Below, piece by piece: positions 43,633 through 51,034 of a stretch of DNA of 64,000 nt. The number at the start of each line of letters is the position of its first letter. The first letter of the stretch is position 1. Under the pieces are notes generated by a model. It was not told where the DNA came from. It did no database searches and saw only the letters and a list, made by a program, of their open reading frames with translations. The position numbers and the translations under genes are program-made. Source of the stretch: Acidobacteriota bacterium (GTDB lineage Bacteria; Acidobacteriota; Vicinamibacteria; Marinacidobacterales; Marinacidobacteraceae); NCBI GenBank assembly GCA_022826825.1, contig JAJDUD010000064.1:1-64000 (forward strand), written 5' to 3'.

Positions 43633-43967
43633 CGAACGGCCGGGGCGCGCCGGAGCAGGGCTTCCACCGGCGCGCCGGGCGGCAGGCGATGGAGCTGGAT
43701 CAGCAGGTACGCGGAAACCGCGATGGTGCCGAGGGTCATCACGAGCCCGAACCACAGCGCCCGCCGGACCGGCGTCCGCTCCCGGTAGGCGATCCAGCAG
43801 TAGGCGATCAGGAAACCGAAGTAGGCGTCGGCCAGGGTGGCCCGGAACCACGGGTCGGGCCACAGCGCGCCGCCGGCTTCGAACAGGTTCCGTTCGCTGC
43901 CGGCCGCCGCCGTGAGGCCGATCATGGCCAGCAGGATGGTCCAGGAAATCACCTTCAGGATGCGCAT
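43629..43967 (-). CDS. DUF1475 family small membrane protein
   Basis: This 112-residue protein has three hydrophobic helices (VISWTILLAMIGLTAAAG; YFGFLIAYCWIAY; ALWFGLVMTLGTIAVSAYLLI) and the conserved-looking LWPDPWFRATLADAYFGFL. Its start lies inside the 3' end of the upstream methyltransferase gene (overlap 13 nt) and its stop overlaps the DUF1295 start. The family has no assigned function. Tight coupling places it in the lipid-modification operon. Confidence 0.82.
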   Translation of the reverse strand: MRILKVISWTILLAMIGLTAAAGSERNLFEAGGALWPDPWFRATLADAYFGFLIAYCWIAYRERTPVRRALWFGLVMTLGTIAVSAYLLIQLHRLPPGAPVEALLRRAPAVR

Positions 43968-45007
43968 GGCTCCCTCCCCGGGGGCGCGCCGCGCCGGCCC
44001 CGCGACCACAGGGAGTGCGACACGAACCACTCGCGTCCCTCCCGGTAGCCGAACGTCTCGGCGCAGGACAGGAAGAACAGGCGCCACCGATGGAACCGGC
44101 GGTCCGCGTCGGCGCCGGGCGCCGACGCGAGGACGGCGCGGACCTCGTCCCGCCGGGAGTCGAGGTTGGCCAGCCAGGCCTCGGCGGTCCGCCGGTAGTG
44201 CGTCCCGCTCAGCCGCCAGCGCTCTTCCAGTTCCACGGGTCCAGCGTATTGATCCAGGAGCCGCTCCGACGGCATCAGCCCGCCCGTGAAGAAGTGGCGG
44301 GCGATCCAGTCGCCCGGTCCCCGGTCCTCGAACGGATAGGGCCGCGAGCGGTGGCAGAAGTGGTGGACGAAGAGGCGCCCCTCGGGCGCCAGCCAGCGCG
44401 CCGCCCGCTCGAGGAGCAGGGCGTGGTTCCGCACGTGCTCGAACATCTCGATCGAGATCACCCGGTCGAAGGTCCGCCCGGGATCGAAGCCGTTGACGTC
44501 GGCGGTGCGGACCGCGACGCTCGCGAGACCCCGCGCCCGGGCCGCCTGCGTGATGAACCGCGCCTGCGACCGGGAGTTCGAAACGGCCAGCACGCGGCAG
44601 CCGGGGTACCGCGCGGCGATCCAGAGGGCCAGCGACCCCCACCCGCAGCCCAGGTCCAGCACCTCCATCCCGTCCCGGACGCTGGCGCGGTGGCACACGA
44701 GCTCCAGCGCCGCGGCCTCGGCGTCGTCGAGAGACGCGGCCCCATCGGGCCAGTAGCCGCAACTGTATTTCCGGTGGCGTCCCAGGACGGCCCCGAAGAA
44801 CGCCGCGGGCACCTCGTAGTGCTGCTCGTTGGCGGCGCGGGCGCCGGTCGCGACCGGCCCCTCCCGGAGCCGCGTCACGAGGGCGTCGTCCGGCTCCGGC
44901 GCCGCGTCGAGCTGGCGCAGGCGTTCGCGCACCAGGCGGCGGATGCCGGCGCGGAGCAGGCGGTCGGGAACGAGGCCGCGTTCGGCGAGCTCGATGGCCC
45001 ACTTCAT
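43955..45007 (-). CDS. SAM-dependent methyltransferase, CFA-synthase-like
   Basis: This 350-residue enzyme is related to the next gene upstream but not identical in design. It has an N-terminal helical part with QHYEVPAAFFGAVLGRHRKYSCGYW, then the SAM site VLDLGCGWGSLALWIAARYP, SNSRSQ, ISIEMFEHVRNHALLLE and FVHHFCHRSRPYPFED. This resembles the class I methyltransferases of the cyclopropane-fatty-acid type, which methylate double bonds of acyl chains. Start ATG 45007 overlaps the CFA synthase stop by 4 nt. Two such enzymes in one operon suggest sequential or alternative methylation of unsaturated lipids. Confidence 0.9.
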   Translation of the reverse strand: MKWAIELAERGLVPDRLLRAGIRRLVRERLRQLDAAPEPDDALVTRLREGPVATGARAANEQHYEVPAAFFGAVLGRHRKYSCGYWPDGAASLDDAEAAALELVCHRASVRDGMEVLDLGCGWGSLALWIAARYPGCRVLAVSNSRSQARFITQAARARGLASVAVRTADVNGFDPGRTFDRVISIEMFEHVRNHALLLERAARWLAPEGRLFVHHFCHRSRPYPFEDRGPGDWIARHFFTGGLMPSERLLDQYAGPVELEERWRLSGTHYRRTAEAWLANLDSRRDEVRAVLASAPGADADRRFHRWRLFFLSCAETFGYREGREWFVSHSLWSRGRRGAPPGREPCAS

Positions 45008-46326
45008 CGCGGCCCCCGGCCGAGCGGCACGGCTCCCCGGAAGCCGGGTTTCGCGTAGAGGAGCTGGGCGCTGGCGATCGTGCGCTCGAGGAACCCGCCC
45101 TCGCAGTAGGCGAAGTAGAAGCGCCACTTCCGCCGCTCCGGCAACGCCAGCCCGAGCGCGGCGACCCGGTCCTCCCGCGCCTCGAACCGCGCCCGCCACG
45201 CCGCGAGCGTCCGGGCGTAGTGCGGCGTGAGGTCCTCGAGGTCCACGAGGCGCAGGTCGCCGGCCTCCGCCGCGCACGCCTGGATGCGCGCGAGCGAGGG
45301 CAGCAGCCCCCCCGGGAAGATGTGGCGCTGGATGAAGTCCACGGAGCGGCGGTACCGCTCGTAGCGCTGGTCCGGAATCAGGATCGCCTGGAGCAGCGCC
45401 AGCCCGTCCGGCGCCAGCAGTTCGCTCACCGTCCGGAGGTAGGCCGGCAGGTAGTCGTGGCCGACCGCCTCGATCATCTCGATGGAGGCCAGCCGGTCGA
45501 AGCCGCCCCGGAAGCGGGGGACGAGCGTCCGGTAGTCCTCGTTCAGGACCGTCACCCGGTCCGCGAGCCCCGCCTCGGCGACCGCGCGGGTAGCGTGCCG
45601 GAACTGCTGCTCCGAGATCGTGGTGGTCACCACGCGGCAGCCGTAGTTCCCGGCCGCGTGGATCGCGAGCGACCCCCAGCCGGAGCCGATCTCGACCAGC
45701 CGGCCGCCCGGGCGGAGGTCCAGCTTGCGGCAGACGAGGTCCAGCTTGGCGCGCTGCGCCTCCTCGAGCGAGGCGTCCTCGCGGTCGAAGACGCCGCAGG
45801 AGTAAGTCATGGTCGGGTCCAGGAAGGTGGCGAAGAAGGCGTTCCCGGAGTCGTAGTGCGCGGCGATGTTCCGCCGGCTGCCGGCGCGGGTGTTCCGGCG
45901 CAGCCGGTGGAGGACCCGGCGGAGGGGCCTCAGCGCGGCGGCCGCGCCGCCGTCCACGCGCTCGAGCGCCTCCCGGTTCCTCGCGAGCACCCGGACCACC
46001 GCGGTCAGGTCGGGGGCGGACCACCAGCCCCTGCAGTAGGCCTCGGCGGCCCCGATCGAGCCGCCCCGGACGAACGCCCCCCAGGCGGCGGGGTCCGCGA
46101 CCGTCATCCGGGCCGCGGGCGCCGGATCCCCGGCCGGTCCTCCGAACACGTGGAGCGCCCCGTTCTCCCGCACCTCGAGGCGTCCCGATGCGATCCACCG
46201 GAGGCGGTCCAGCACCAGGCGGCGGGCCACCCGCTCCGTCCAGGGCCGCCCGGCCGCGGCGGCCGCCGGACTCAGGAGAGCGGCCGGCGCTCCGGATGCG
46301 GATGGAACGGGGTTTTCTTCAGCCAT
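45004..46326 (-). CDS. Cyclopropane-fatty-acyl-phospholipid synthase family protein
   Basis: This 440-residue SAM-dependent enzyme has an N-terminal lipid-binding-like domain (WGAFVRGGSIGAAEAYCRGWW) and the core NIAAHYDSGNAFFATFLDPTMTYSCGVF. The SAM-binding motif is LVEIGSGWGSLAIHAA, followed by SEQQFRHA, IEMIEAVGHDYLPAY and QRHIFPGGLLPSL, all typical of CFA synthases. These add a methylene bridge or methyl group across a cis double bond. The ATG at 46326 lies 55 nt inside the end of the DUF1365 gene, giving a tightly packed operon. The plus-strand desaturase across the divergent promoter could supply the double bond. Confidence 0.93.
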   Translation of the reverse strand: MAEENPVPSASGAPAALLSPAAAAAGRPWTERVARRLVLDRLRWIASGRLEVRENGALHVFGGPAGDPAPAARMTVADPAAWGAFVRGGSIGAAEAYCRGWWSAPDLTAVVRVLARNREALERVDGGAAAALRPLRRVLHRLRRNTRAGSRRNIAAHYDSGNAFFATFLDPTMTYSCGVFDREDASLEEAQRAKLDLVCRKLDLRPGGRLVEIGSGWGSLAIHAAGNYGCRVVTTTISEQQFRHATRAVAEAGLADRVTVLNEDYRTLVPRFRGGFDRLASIEMIEAVGHDYLPAYLRTVSELLAPDGLALLQAILIPDQRYERYRRSVDFIQRHIFPGGLLPSLARIQACAAEAGDLRLVDLEDLTPHYARTLAAWRARFEAREDRVAALGLALPERRKWRFYFAYCEGGFLERTIASAQLLYAKPGFRGAVPLGRGPR

Positions 46327-47048
46327 AGCTTCAGGGCTTCCCAGTGGATCCAGGCCACCACCCGGACGGTCAGCAGCGGATAGCGCAGGAGCGCCCAGGC
46401 GAGTCGCGGGCCGGTGATCTCCCGGCGCTCGAGCCGCAGGGTGGCGTCGAAGACCCGGGCGCCGCCGGAACGGTTTTCGATGTGGACGGCGAGCCGCGCC
46501 GCGGGAAGCGTCGTGTTCCAGACGTATTCCATGTCCATCCCCAGGAAGGGGGAGACGTGGAAGCGCTTTTGCGCCCGGGAGCACAGGCCGGCGCCCGCCG
46601 ATTCCGCGCCCCGCCCGTCGAGGACGTAGCAGTGCTGCTCGCCCCACGGCGTGTTGTTGACCTCGGCCACCAGCGCTTCGAGGCGCTCGCCGTCCGGAGC
46701 GAAGCAGTAGTAGAGGCTCACCGGGTTGAAGCAGTGCCCGAAGGTGCGCAGGTGGGTGAGCAGCCGGACGGGGCCGTCCGGCCGCCGGCCGGTCTCCGAC
46801 GCGACCAGGTCGCGGACCGCGGCGTCGAGGGGCGTGTCCGGGTCGCCGAGATGGTCGCGGCGGTCCAGCCAGGCGAGGTTCGGGCGGCGGGCAGACCACA
46901 GCCAGCGGCCCTCGAACACCGTGTCCAGCTCGCCGAGGTCCAGGTACATGAGGAACAGCGGGTACTCGAACGCGTGGGGATGCGGCTCGAAGCGCCGGTG
47001 CCGGACCCGCCCCGCGTAGAGCGCGCTCGCCCGGGGGCGGCCGGTCAT
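46272..47048 (-). CDS. DUF1365 family protein
   Basis: This 258-residue protein has the family hallmarks: N-terminal SALYAGRVRHRRFEPHPHAF, LTHLRTFGHCFNPVSLYYCF, LVAEVNNTPWGEQHCYVLD, FHVSPFLGMDMEYVWNTT and C-terminal HWEALKLWLKKTPFHPHP. The function is not established, but this family commonly sits between an FAD amine-oxidase-like gene and a CFA synthase, exactly as here. Its start overlaps the oxidoreductase stop by 4 nt. Confidence 0.93.
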   Translation of the reverse strand: MTGRPRASALYAGRVRHRRFEPHPHAFEYPLFLMYLDLGELDTVFEGRWLWSARRPNLAWLDRRDHLGDPDTPLDAAVRDLVASETGRRPDGPVRLLTHLRTFGHCFNPVSLYYCFAPDGERLEALVAEVNNTPWGEQHCYVLDGRGAESAGAGLCSRAQKRFHVSPFLGMDMEYVWNTTLPAARLAVHIENRSGGARVFDATLRLERREITGPRLAWALLRYPLLTVRVVAWIHWEALKLWLKKTPFHPHPERRPLS

Positions 47049-48334
47049 GCCGCCACCCCCAGCCGCCGGGCGACCGCGAGCGCGCTCACCACCCCGTCCT
47101 CGTGGAAGCCGTGGCCCCAGTAGGCCCCGCAGTAGTGGATGCGGTCGGCGCCGCTCACCTCGGCGTGGCGCGCCTGCGCCGCCACCGCGGCCCGGTCGAA
47201 CAACGGATGCTGGAAGTCGAAGCGGGCGATCACCCGGCGCTCGTCGATCACGTCTTCGAGGTTCAGCGATACGCAGTAGGCCGTCTCCGTCGGCAGGCGC
47301 TGGAGCCGGGTCATGTTGTAAGTGACCGCGACCGGCCGGCCGGCCTCGCGCGGCGTCCGGTAGTTCCAGCTCGCCCAGGCCCGGCGCCGGCGCGGCAGCA
47401 CCGACGCGTCGGTGTGCAGGACCGCCGGGTTCGGCTGGTAGCAGATCGCACCCAGCACCGCCGATTCCCGGCGGGTGGGCCGGGCCAGCATCGCGAGCGC
47501 CTGGTCGCTGTGGGTGGCGACCACCACCTCGTCGAAGCGCGCCCGTCCCGAGTCCGTCGCCACCTCCACGCCGCCGGCGCCGCGGCGCAGCCGCCGCACC
47601 GGCGTCCCGACGTGGATGCGGTCGCGAAACGGCTGGATCAACCGCTCGACGTACTGCCGCGAGCCGCCCTGGATCACCCGCCAGACGGGACGGCCGGCGA
47701 GGTCCAGCAGGCGATGGTTGTCGAGGAAGCGGAGGAGGAACAGCGCCGGCGTCTCGAGGATGCGCCGGGGATCGGTGGACCAGATGGCGGAGGTCAGGGG
47801 GATCACGTACTGCTCCGCCAGGGCGCGGCTCAGCCGCCGGGTCTCGAGAAACTCGCCCAGGGTGCCGCCGGACCCATCCGCGATCAGGCGCTTCGCCTCC
47901 CGGTGGAAACGCAGGATCTCCCCGAGGAACCGGTAGTGGCGGGGACGCAGCAGGTTGGCGCGCTGCGCGAACAGCGTGTTGAGATTCGTGCCCGCGTACT
48001 CGATCCCGGACCGCTCGCTCGTGACGCTGAAGCTCATCGAGGTGGCGCGCGTCGCGACCCCGAGCTCGCGCAGCAGCCGCACGAAGTTCGGGTAGTTGGG
48101 TTCGTTGTAGACGATGAAGCCGGCGTCCACGGCGAGCGGCCCCGCCGGCGTGGGGACCTCGGTGGTGACGGTGTGGCCGCCGATCCGGCCGGCGGCTTCG
48201 AAGACCGTCACGTCATGGCGGGTGCTCAGGAGGCGCGCCGCCGCCAGGCCGGCGATCCCGGTGCCGACGACGGCCACCCGGGCCCCCGGCGAACGGCCTC
48301 CGGGCGAAGCTGCTGAAACCGTCAAACCGTTCAT
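47045..48334 (-). CDS. FAD-dependent amine-oxidase-like oxidoreductase
   Basis: This 429-residue flavoprotein has the N-terminal dinucleotide motif VAVVGTGIAGLAAARLLS followed by VFEAAGRIGGHTVT. It has the substrate-side LAVDAGFIVYNEPNYPNF, a FAD-contact strand FDEVVVATHSDQALAML, and the C-terminal IHYCGAYWGHGFHEDGVVSAL. It belongs to the NAD(P)-binding/amine-oxidase group often encoded with DUF1365 and CFA synthases, where an acyl-chain desaturation or oxidation role has been proposed. It is the first gene of the minus-strand lipid operon and is divergent from the MerR-like regulator. Confidence 0.92.
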   Translation of the reverse strand: MNGLTVSAASPGGRSPGARVAVVGTGIAGLAAARLLSTRHDVTVFEAAGRIGGHTVTTEVPTPAGPLAVDAGFIVYNEPNYPNFVRLLRELGVATRATSMSFSVTSERSGIEYAGTNLNTLFAQRANLLRPRHYRFLGEILRFHREAKRLIADGSGGTLGEFLETRRLSRALAEQYVIPLTSAIWSTDPRRILETPALFLLRFLDNHRLLDLAGRPVWRVIQGGSRQYVERLIQPFRDRIHVGTPVRRLRRGAGGVEVATDSGRARFDEVVVATHSDQALAMLARPTRRESAVLGAICYQPNPAVLHTDASVLPRRRRAWASWNYRTPREAGRPVAVTYNMTRLQRLPTETAYCVSLNLEDVIDERRVIARFDFQHPLFDRAAVAAQARHAEVSGADRIHYCGAYWGHGFHEDGVVSALAVARRLGVAA

Positions 48335-48383
48335 TCCGTCACTTCCATGATCCAGGCCGCCGCGTCCGGGAGTCCTTTCCGTA

Positions 48384-48407
48384 TTGGTTTGAGAAGACTA
48401 ACACCAA
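48384..48407. promoter_or_regulatory. Imperfect palindrome in the divergent lipid-cluster promoter region
   Basis: The left arm TTGGTTTGAG and the reverse complement of the right arm, TTGGTGTTAG, match at 8 of 10 positions around a short AAG/ACT centre. It lies between the two divergent starts, 10 nt upstream of the regulator's -35 box, so it is a candidate operator for the MerR-type regulator. Confidence 0.5.
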
Positions 48408-48416
48408 CACGAACGG

Positions 48417-48446
48417 TTGACGGCGGGGGCGACGGAAACGTATCAT
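48417..48446 (+). promoter_or_regulatory. Promoter of the MerR/B12-type regulator gene
   Basis: TTGACG (48417-48422), an 18-nt spacer and TATCAT (48441-48446) lie 16 nt before the ATG at 48463. A spacer slightly longer than 17 nt is often seen at MerR-family-controlled promoters. Confidence 0.6.
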
Positions 48447-48462
48447 CAAAAGCGTTCAAAAC

Positions 48463-49365
48463 ATGCAGTCCGTTCTCACCACGGCACAGTTGGCGGACGC
48501 CGTCGGCGTGAGCGAGTCCTCGGTGAAGCGATGGATCGACGACGGACGGATCGCGGCCAGCCGCACCGCCGGCGGCCACCGCCGGGTGAGCGTCGAGGAG
48601 GCGGCCCGCTACATCCGCGCCGCGGGTCTGGCCCTCGACCGGCCCGAGCGTCTCGGCCTCCCGGACCTGTCGGCCTACGCGCGGGCGCGGTCGGCCGACG
48701 CCGACCTCGGCGAAGCCCTGTTCGATTCCCTGACCCGGGGCCGGACGGCCGGGGCCGCCGGCCTCCTGCAGGCGCGCTTCCTGGCCGGCGCCAGCGTCGC
48801 CCAGCTCGTGGACGGCCCGCTCGCGTACGCCATGACGCGGGTCGGCGCGCTGTGGCGCTCCAGTCCGGAAGGCGTCCTCACCGAACACCGCGCCACCGAA
48901 ACCGCGATCCAGGCCGTCATTCGGCTGCGGGCGCTCCTTCCGCCGGTGTTCGACGGACCGGTGGCGGTCGGCGGCGCGCCGTCCGGGGATCCCTACGTGC
49001 TGCCTTCGCTCGCGGCGGCGGCGGTCGTCGAGGACGAGGGCTTCCGCGCCGTGAACCTCGGACCCCAAACGCCGTTCGACACGCTCGCGGCCGGAGTCAC
49101 GGCCTTCGGGGCGTGCCTCGCCTGGGTCAGCTTCAGTTCGGTCGAAGACCCCGGCGGCCTGCGGCGGGACGTGCTGAAGCTGGCGAAGCGCCTCGGTTCC
49201 TCGGGCGCCGTCCTCGTGGCCGGCGGCGCCCGCGTGGACCGGCTGGCGCTCGGCCGGGAGAAGGGGGTCGTGGTCGGCGACGCCATGGCCGAACTGCAGG
49301 CCGTCGCGCGGGGCCTCGTGCTCTCGGGACGCGCGGCCCGCGGCGCGGGCGAGGCGGGACGGTGA
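48463..49365 (+). CDS. MerR/excisionase-type HTH regulator with cobalamin-binding-like domain (CarH/LitR-like)
   Basis: This 300-residue predicted repressor has an N-terminal winged HTH (TTAQLADAVGVSESSVKRWI, then AASRTAGGHRRVSVEEA). A helical B12-cap-like domain follows with GALWRSSPEGVLTEHRATE, which keeps the Trp and Glu-His that sandwich cobalamin in CarH. A Rossmann-like domain ends GAVLVAGGARVDRLAL. The E-x-H-x-x-G loop, whose His ligates cobalt in CarH, reads GDPYVLP here, so the lower His ligand appears lost. It may therefore sense something else or act light-independently. It is divergent from the lipid operon and overlaps the desaturase gene by 4 nt. Confidence 0.87.
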   Translation: MQSVLTTAQLADAVGVSESSVKRWIDDGRIAASRTAGGHRRVSVEEAARYIRAAGLALDRPERLGLPDLSAYARARSADADLGEALFDSLTRGRTAGAAGLLQARFLAGASVAQLVDGPLAYAMTRVGALWRSSPEGVLTEHRATETAIQAVIRLRALLPPVFDGPVAVGGAPSGDPYVLPSLAAAAVVEDEGFRAVNLGPQTPFDTLAAGVTAFGACLAWVSFSSVEDPGGLRRDVLKLAKRLGSSGAVLVAGGARVDRLALGREKGVVVGDAMAELQAVARGLVLSGRAARGAGEAGR

Positions 49366-50282
49366 CGTCCCTGGCCCGACGGCTGGGGGTCGTCGCGGTG
49401 TGGTTCGACAGTTGGGCGTACCGCCCGGAGCCGGGCGAGCGCTCCCAGCGGGTGGACTGGGCCCGGGTGACCCCGTTCCTCCTCCTCCACCTGATGTGCC
49501 TCGGCCCCGTCCTGGTGGGCTGGAGCTGGACCGCGGTGGGCGTCGCGGCGGCGCTCTACTGGATCCGCGCCTTCGCCCTCACCGCCTTCTATCACCGCTG
49601 CTTCTCGCACCGGGCGTTCCGGACCTCACGGTCCACGCAGTTCCTCTTCGCCCTGCTCGGCGCCTCGGCGGCGCAGCGCGGGCCGCTCTGGTGGGCGGCG
49701 CACCACCGGCTCCACCACCGCAACGCGGACGGCCCGGAGGACGTCCACTCGCCCCACCAGCACGGCTTCTGGTGGAGCCACATGGGCTGGATCACCGCGC
49801 CGGCCAACTTTCCGACGCGCCTCGACGTGGTGCCCGACCTGGCGCGCTTTCCGGAACTGCGGCTGCTGGACCGGTTCGACATGGCGGCGCCCGCGCTGCT
49901 GGCCGGCGCCCTGTTCGTCGGCGGCGGGCTGCTCGAGGGCGCGGGCGTGAACACCAGCGGCCCGCAACTGCTCGTCTGGGGGTTCTTCATCTCGACGGTG
50001 GCGCTCTTTCACGCCACCTGCCTGATCAACTCGCTGGCGCACCAGATCGGCCGGCGCCGCTACGCGACCCGCGACCGCAGCGGCAACAGCCTCACGCTGG
50101 CGCTGCTGACGCTGGGCGAGGGCTGGCACAACAACCATCACCGCTATCCGAACGCGGCGCGGCAGGGGTTCTTCTGGTGGGAGATCGACGTGACCTACTA
50201 CCTGCTGGTCGTCCTGTCGTGGCTCGGAGTCGTCCGGGACCTGCACCCGGTGCCGGCGCACGTGAGGTCCGCCGGCGGCTGA
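49362..50282 (+). CDS. Acyl-CoA/fatty-acid desaturase (membrane di-iron)
   Basis: This 306-residue membrane desaturase starts at GTG 49362, inside the regulator's stop region (GTGA overlap). All three His boxes of the delta-9 type are present: HRCFSH, HRLHH and HNNHH, plus an additional His in NSLAHQIGRR. Hydrophobic helices flank them (TPFLLLHLMCLGPVLVGW; LLVWGFFISTVALFHATCLI). It inserts a cis double bond in a saturated acyl chain, the substrate class that CFA-type enzymes then modify. Co-expression with the regulator ties desaturation to the same signal as the divergent operon. Confidence 0.95.
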   Translation: MTSLARRLGVVAVWFDSWAYRPEPGERSQRVDWARVTPFLLLHLMCLGPVLVGWSWTAVGVAAALYWIRAFALTAFYHRCFSHRAFRTSRSTQFLFALLGASAAQRGPLWWAAHHRLHHRNADGPEDVHSPHQHGFWWSHMGWITAPANFPTRLDVVPDLARFPELRLLDRFDMAAPALLAGALFVGGGLLEGAGVNTSGPQLLVWGFFISTVALFHATCLINSLAHQIGRRRYATRDRSGNSLTLALLTLGEGWHNNHHRYPNAARQGFFWWEIDVTYYLLVVLSWLGVVRDLHPVPAHVRSAGG

Positions 50283-50319
50283 GCTTGCCCCAGTTCATCG
50301 GACCAGTAGGAGTGCCGGC

Positions 50320-50661
50320 TCATTCCAGCCCTCGCAGTTGTTGTTCGAAGTTCACGGGCGACAGGTAGCCAAGGGCAGAGTGTCGCCGGTGCGGGTTGTA
50401 CCAAGCTTCGATGAACTCAAAGAGCGCCTCGCCGGCCGTCTTCGGGTTCGGGAAGCGGGTCGGGTCGAGCAGCTCGCACTCCAGGGTGGCGAAGAAGGAC
50501 TCCGCCATTGCGTTGTCGTAGCAGTCCCCCACCGAGCCCATGGAAGGCCGCACCCCGGCGGCCCGGCAGCGGCGCCCGAACGCCACCGAGGTGTATTGAC
50601 ACCCCTGGTCGGAGTGGTGGATCACGTCCTGGGGCCGCCGTTGCTCGAGCGCCGGAGGTAA
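50320..50661 (-). pseudogene. 5'-truncated IS3-family transposase (OrfB fragment)
   Basis: The C-terminal part of an IS3-type DDE integrase is open and ends normally: DVIHHSDQGCQYTSVAFGRR with the second catalytic Asp, MGSVGDCYDNAMAESFFATLE with the catalytic Glu, and AWYNPHRRHSALGYLSPVNFE. The N-terminal half with the first catalytic Asp, and OrfA, are missing. Similarity stops near 50661, about 60 bp before a 32-bp repeat array, so the element is dead here. Confidence 0.9.
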
Positions 50662-50723
50662 GGCGCATGAAGTTGTCGGAGAGCGAGGTTCGGGTGGTGA
50701 TGAGGATGCGTGAGCGCGGAGGG

Positions 50724-51010
50724 GGTCCGGTCGATAACGCCAGCCGGCGGCAGAGGGTCCGGTCGATAACGCTCGCCGGCGGGGGAGGTCCGGTCGATAG
50801 CGCCGGTCGGCGACGGAGGGTCCGGTCGGTAGCGCGAGCCGGCGCGAGGAGGTCCGGTCGATAACGCCGATCGGCGGAGCGGGGTCCGGTCGATATCGCC
50901 GGCCGGCGCGAGGAGGTCCGGTCGATAGCGCCCGTCGGCGACGGAGGGTCCGGTCGATAGCGCCAGCCGGCGCGAGGAGGTCCGGTCGATATGGCCGGTC
51001 GGCGACGGAG
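50724..51010 (+). repeat. 32-bp tandem repeat array C
   Basis: Nine units of 32 bp (the second is 31) each start GGTCCGGTCGATA, then RCGCC, then a variable GNCGGCG-rich end. Units alternate between two end types (GACGGAG and GCGAGGA). The period is not a multiple of three and the minus-strand frames through it stay open only because the repeat lacks stops. It lies between the IS3 fragment and the zincin gene. Confidence 0.92.
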
Positions 51011-51034
51011 GGTATGGCGCGCCGCGCCGCCGCG

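Noticed and set aside
48417-49361. N-terminal extension of the desaturase
   Set aside because: It is a shadow frame of the regulator; GTG 49362 overlaps the regulator stop and begins a normal desaturase.
42029-51010. The 32-bp arrays as CRISPR
   Set aside because: There are no unrelated spacers between constant repeats: the whole 32-bp unit repeats with scattered substitutions, and no cas gene is present.
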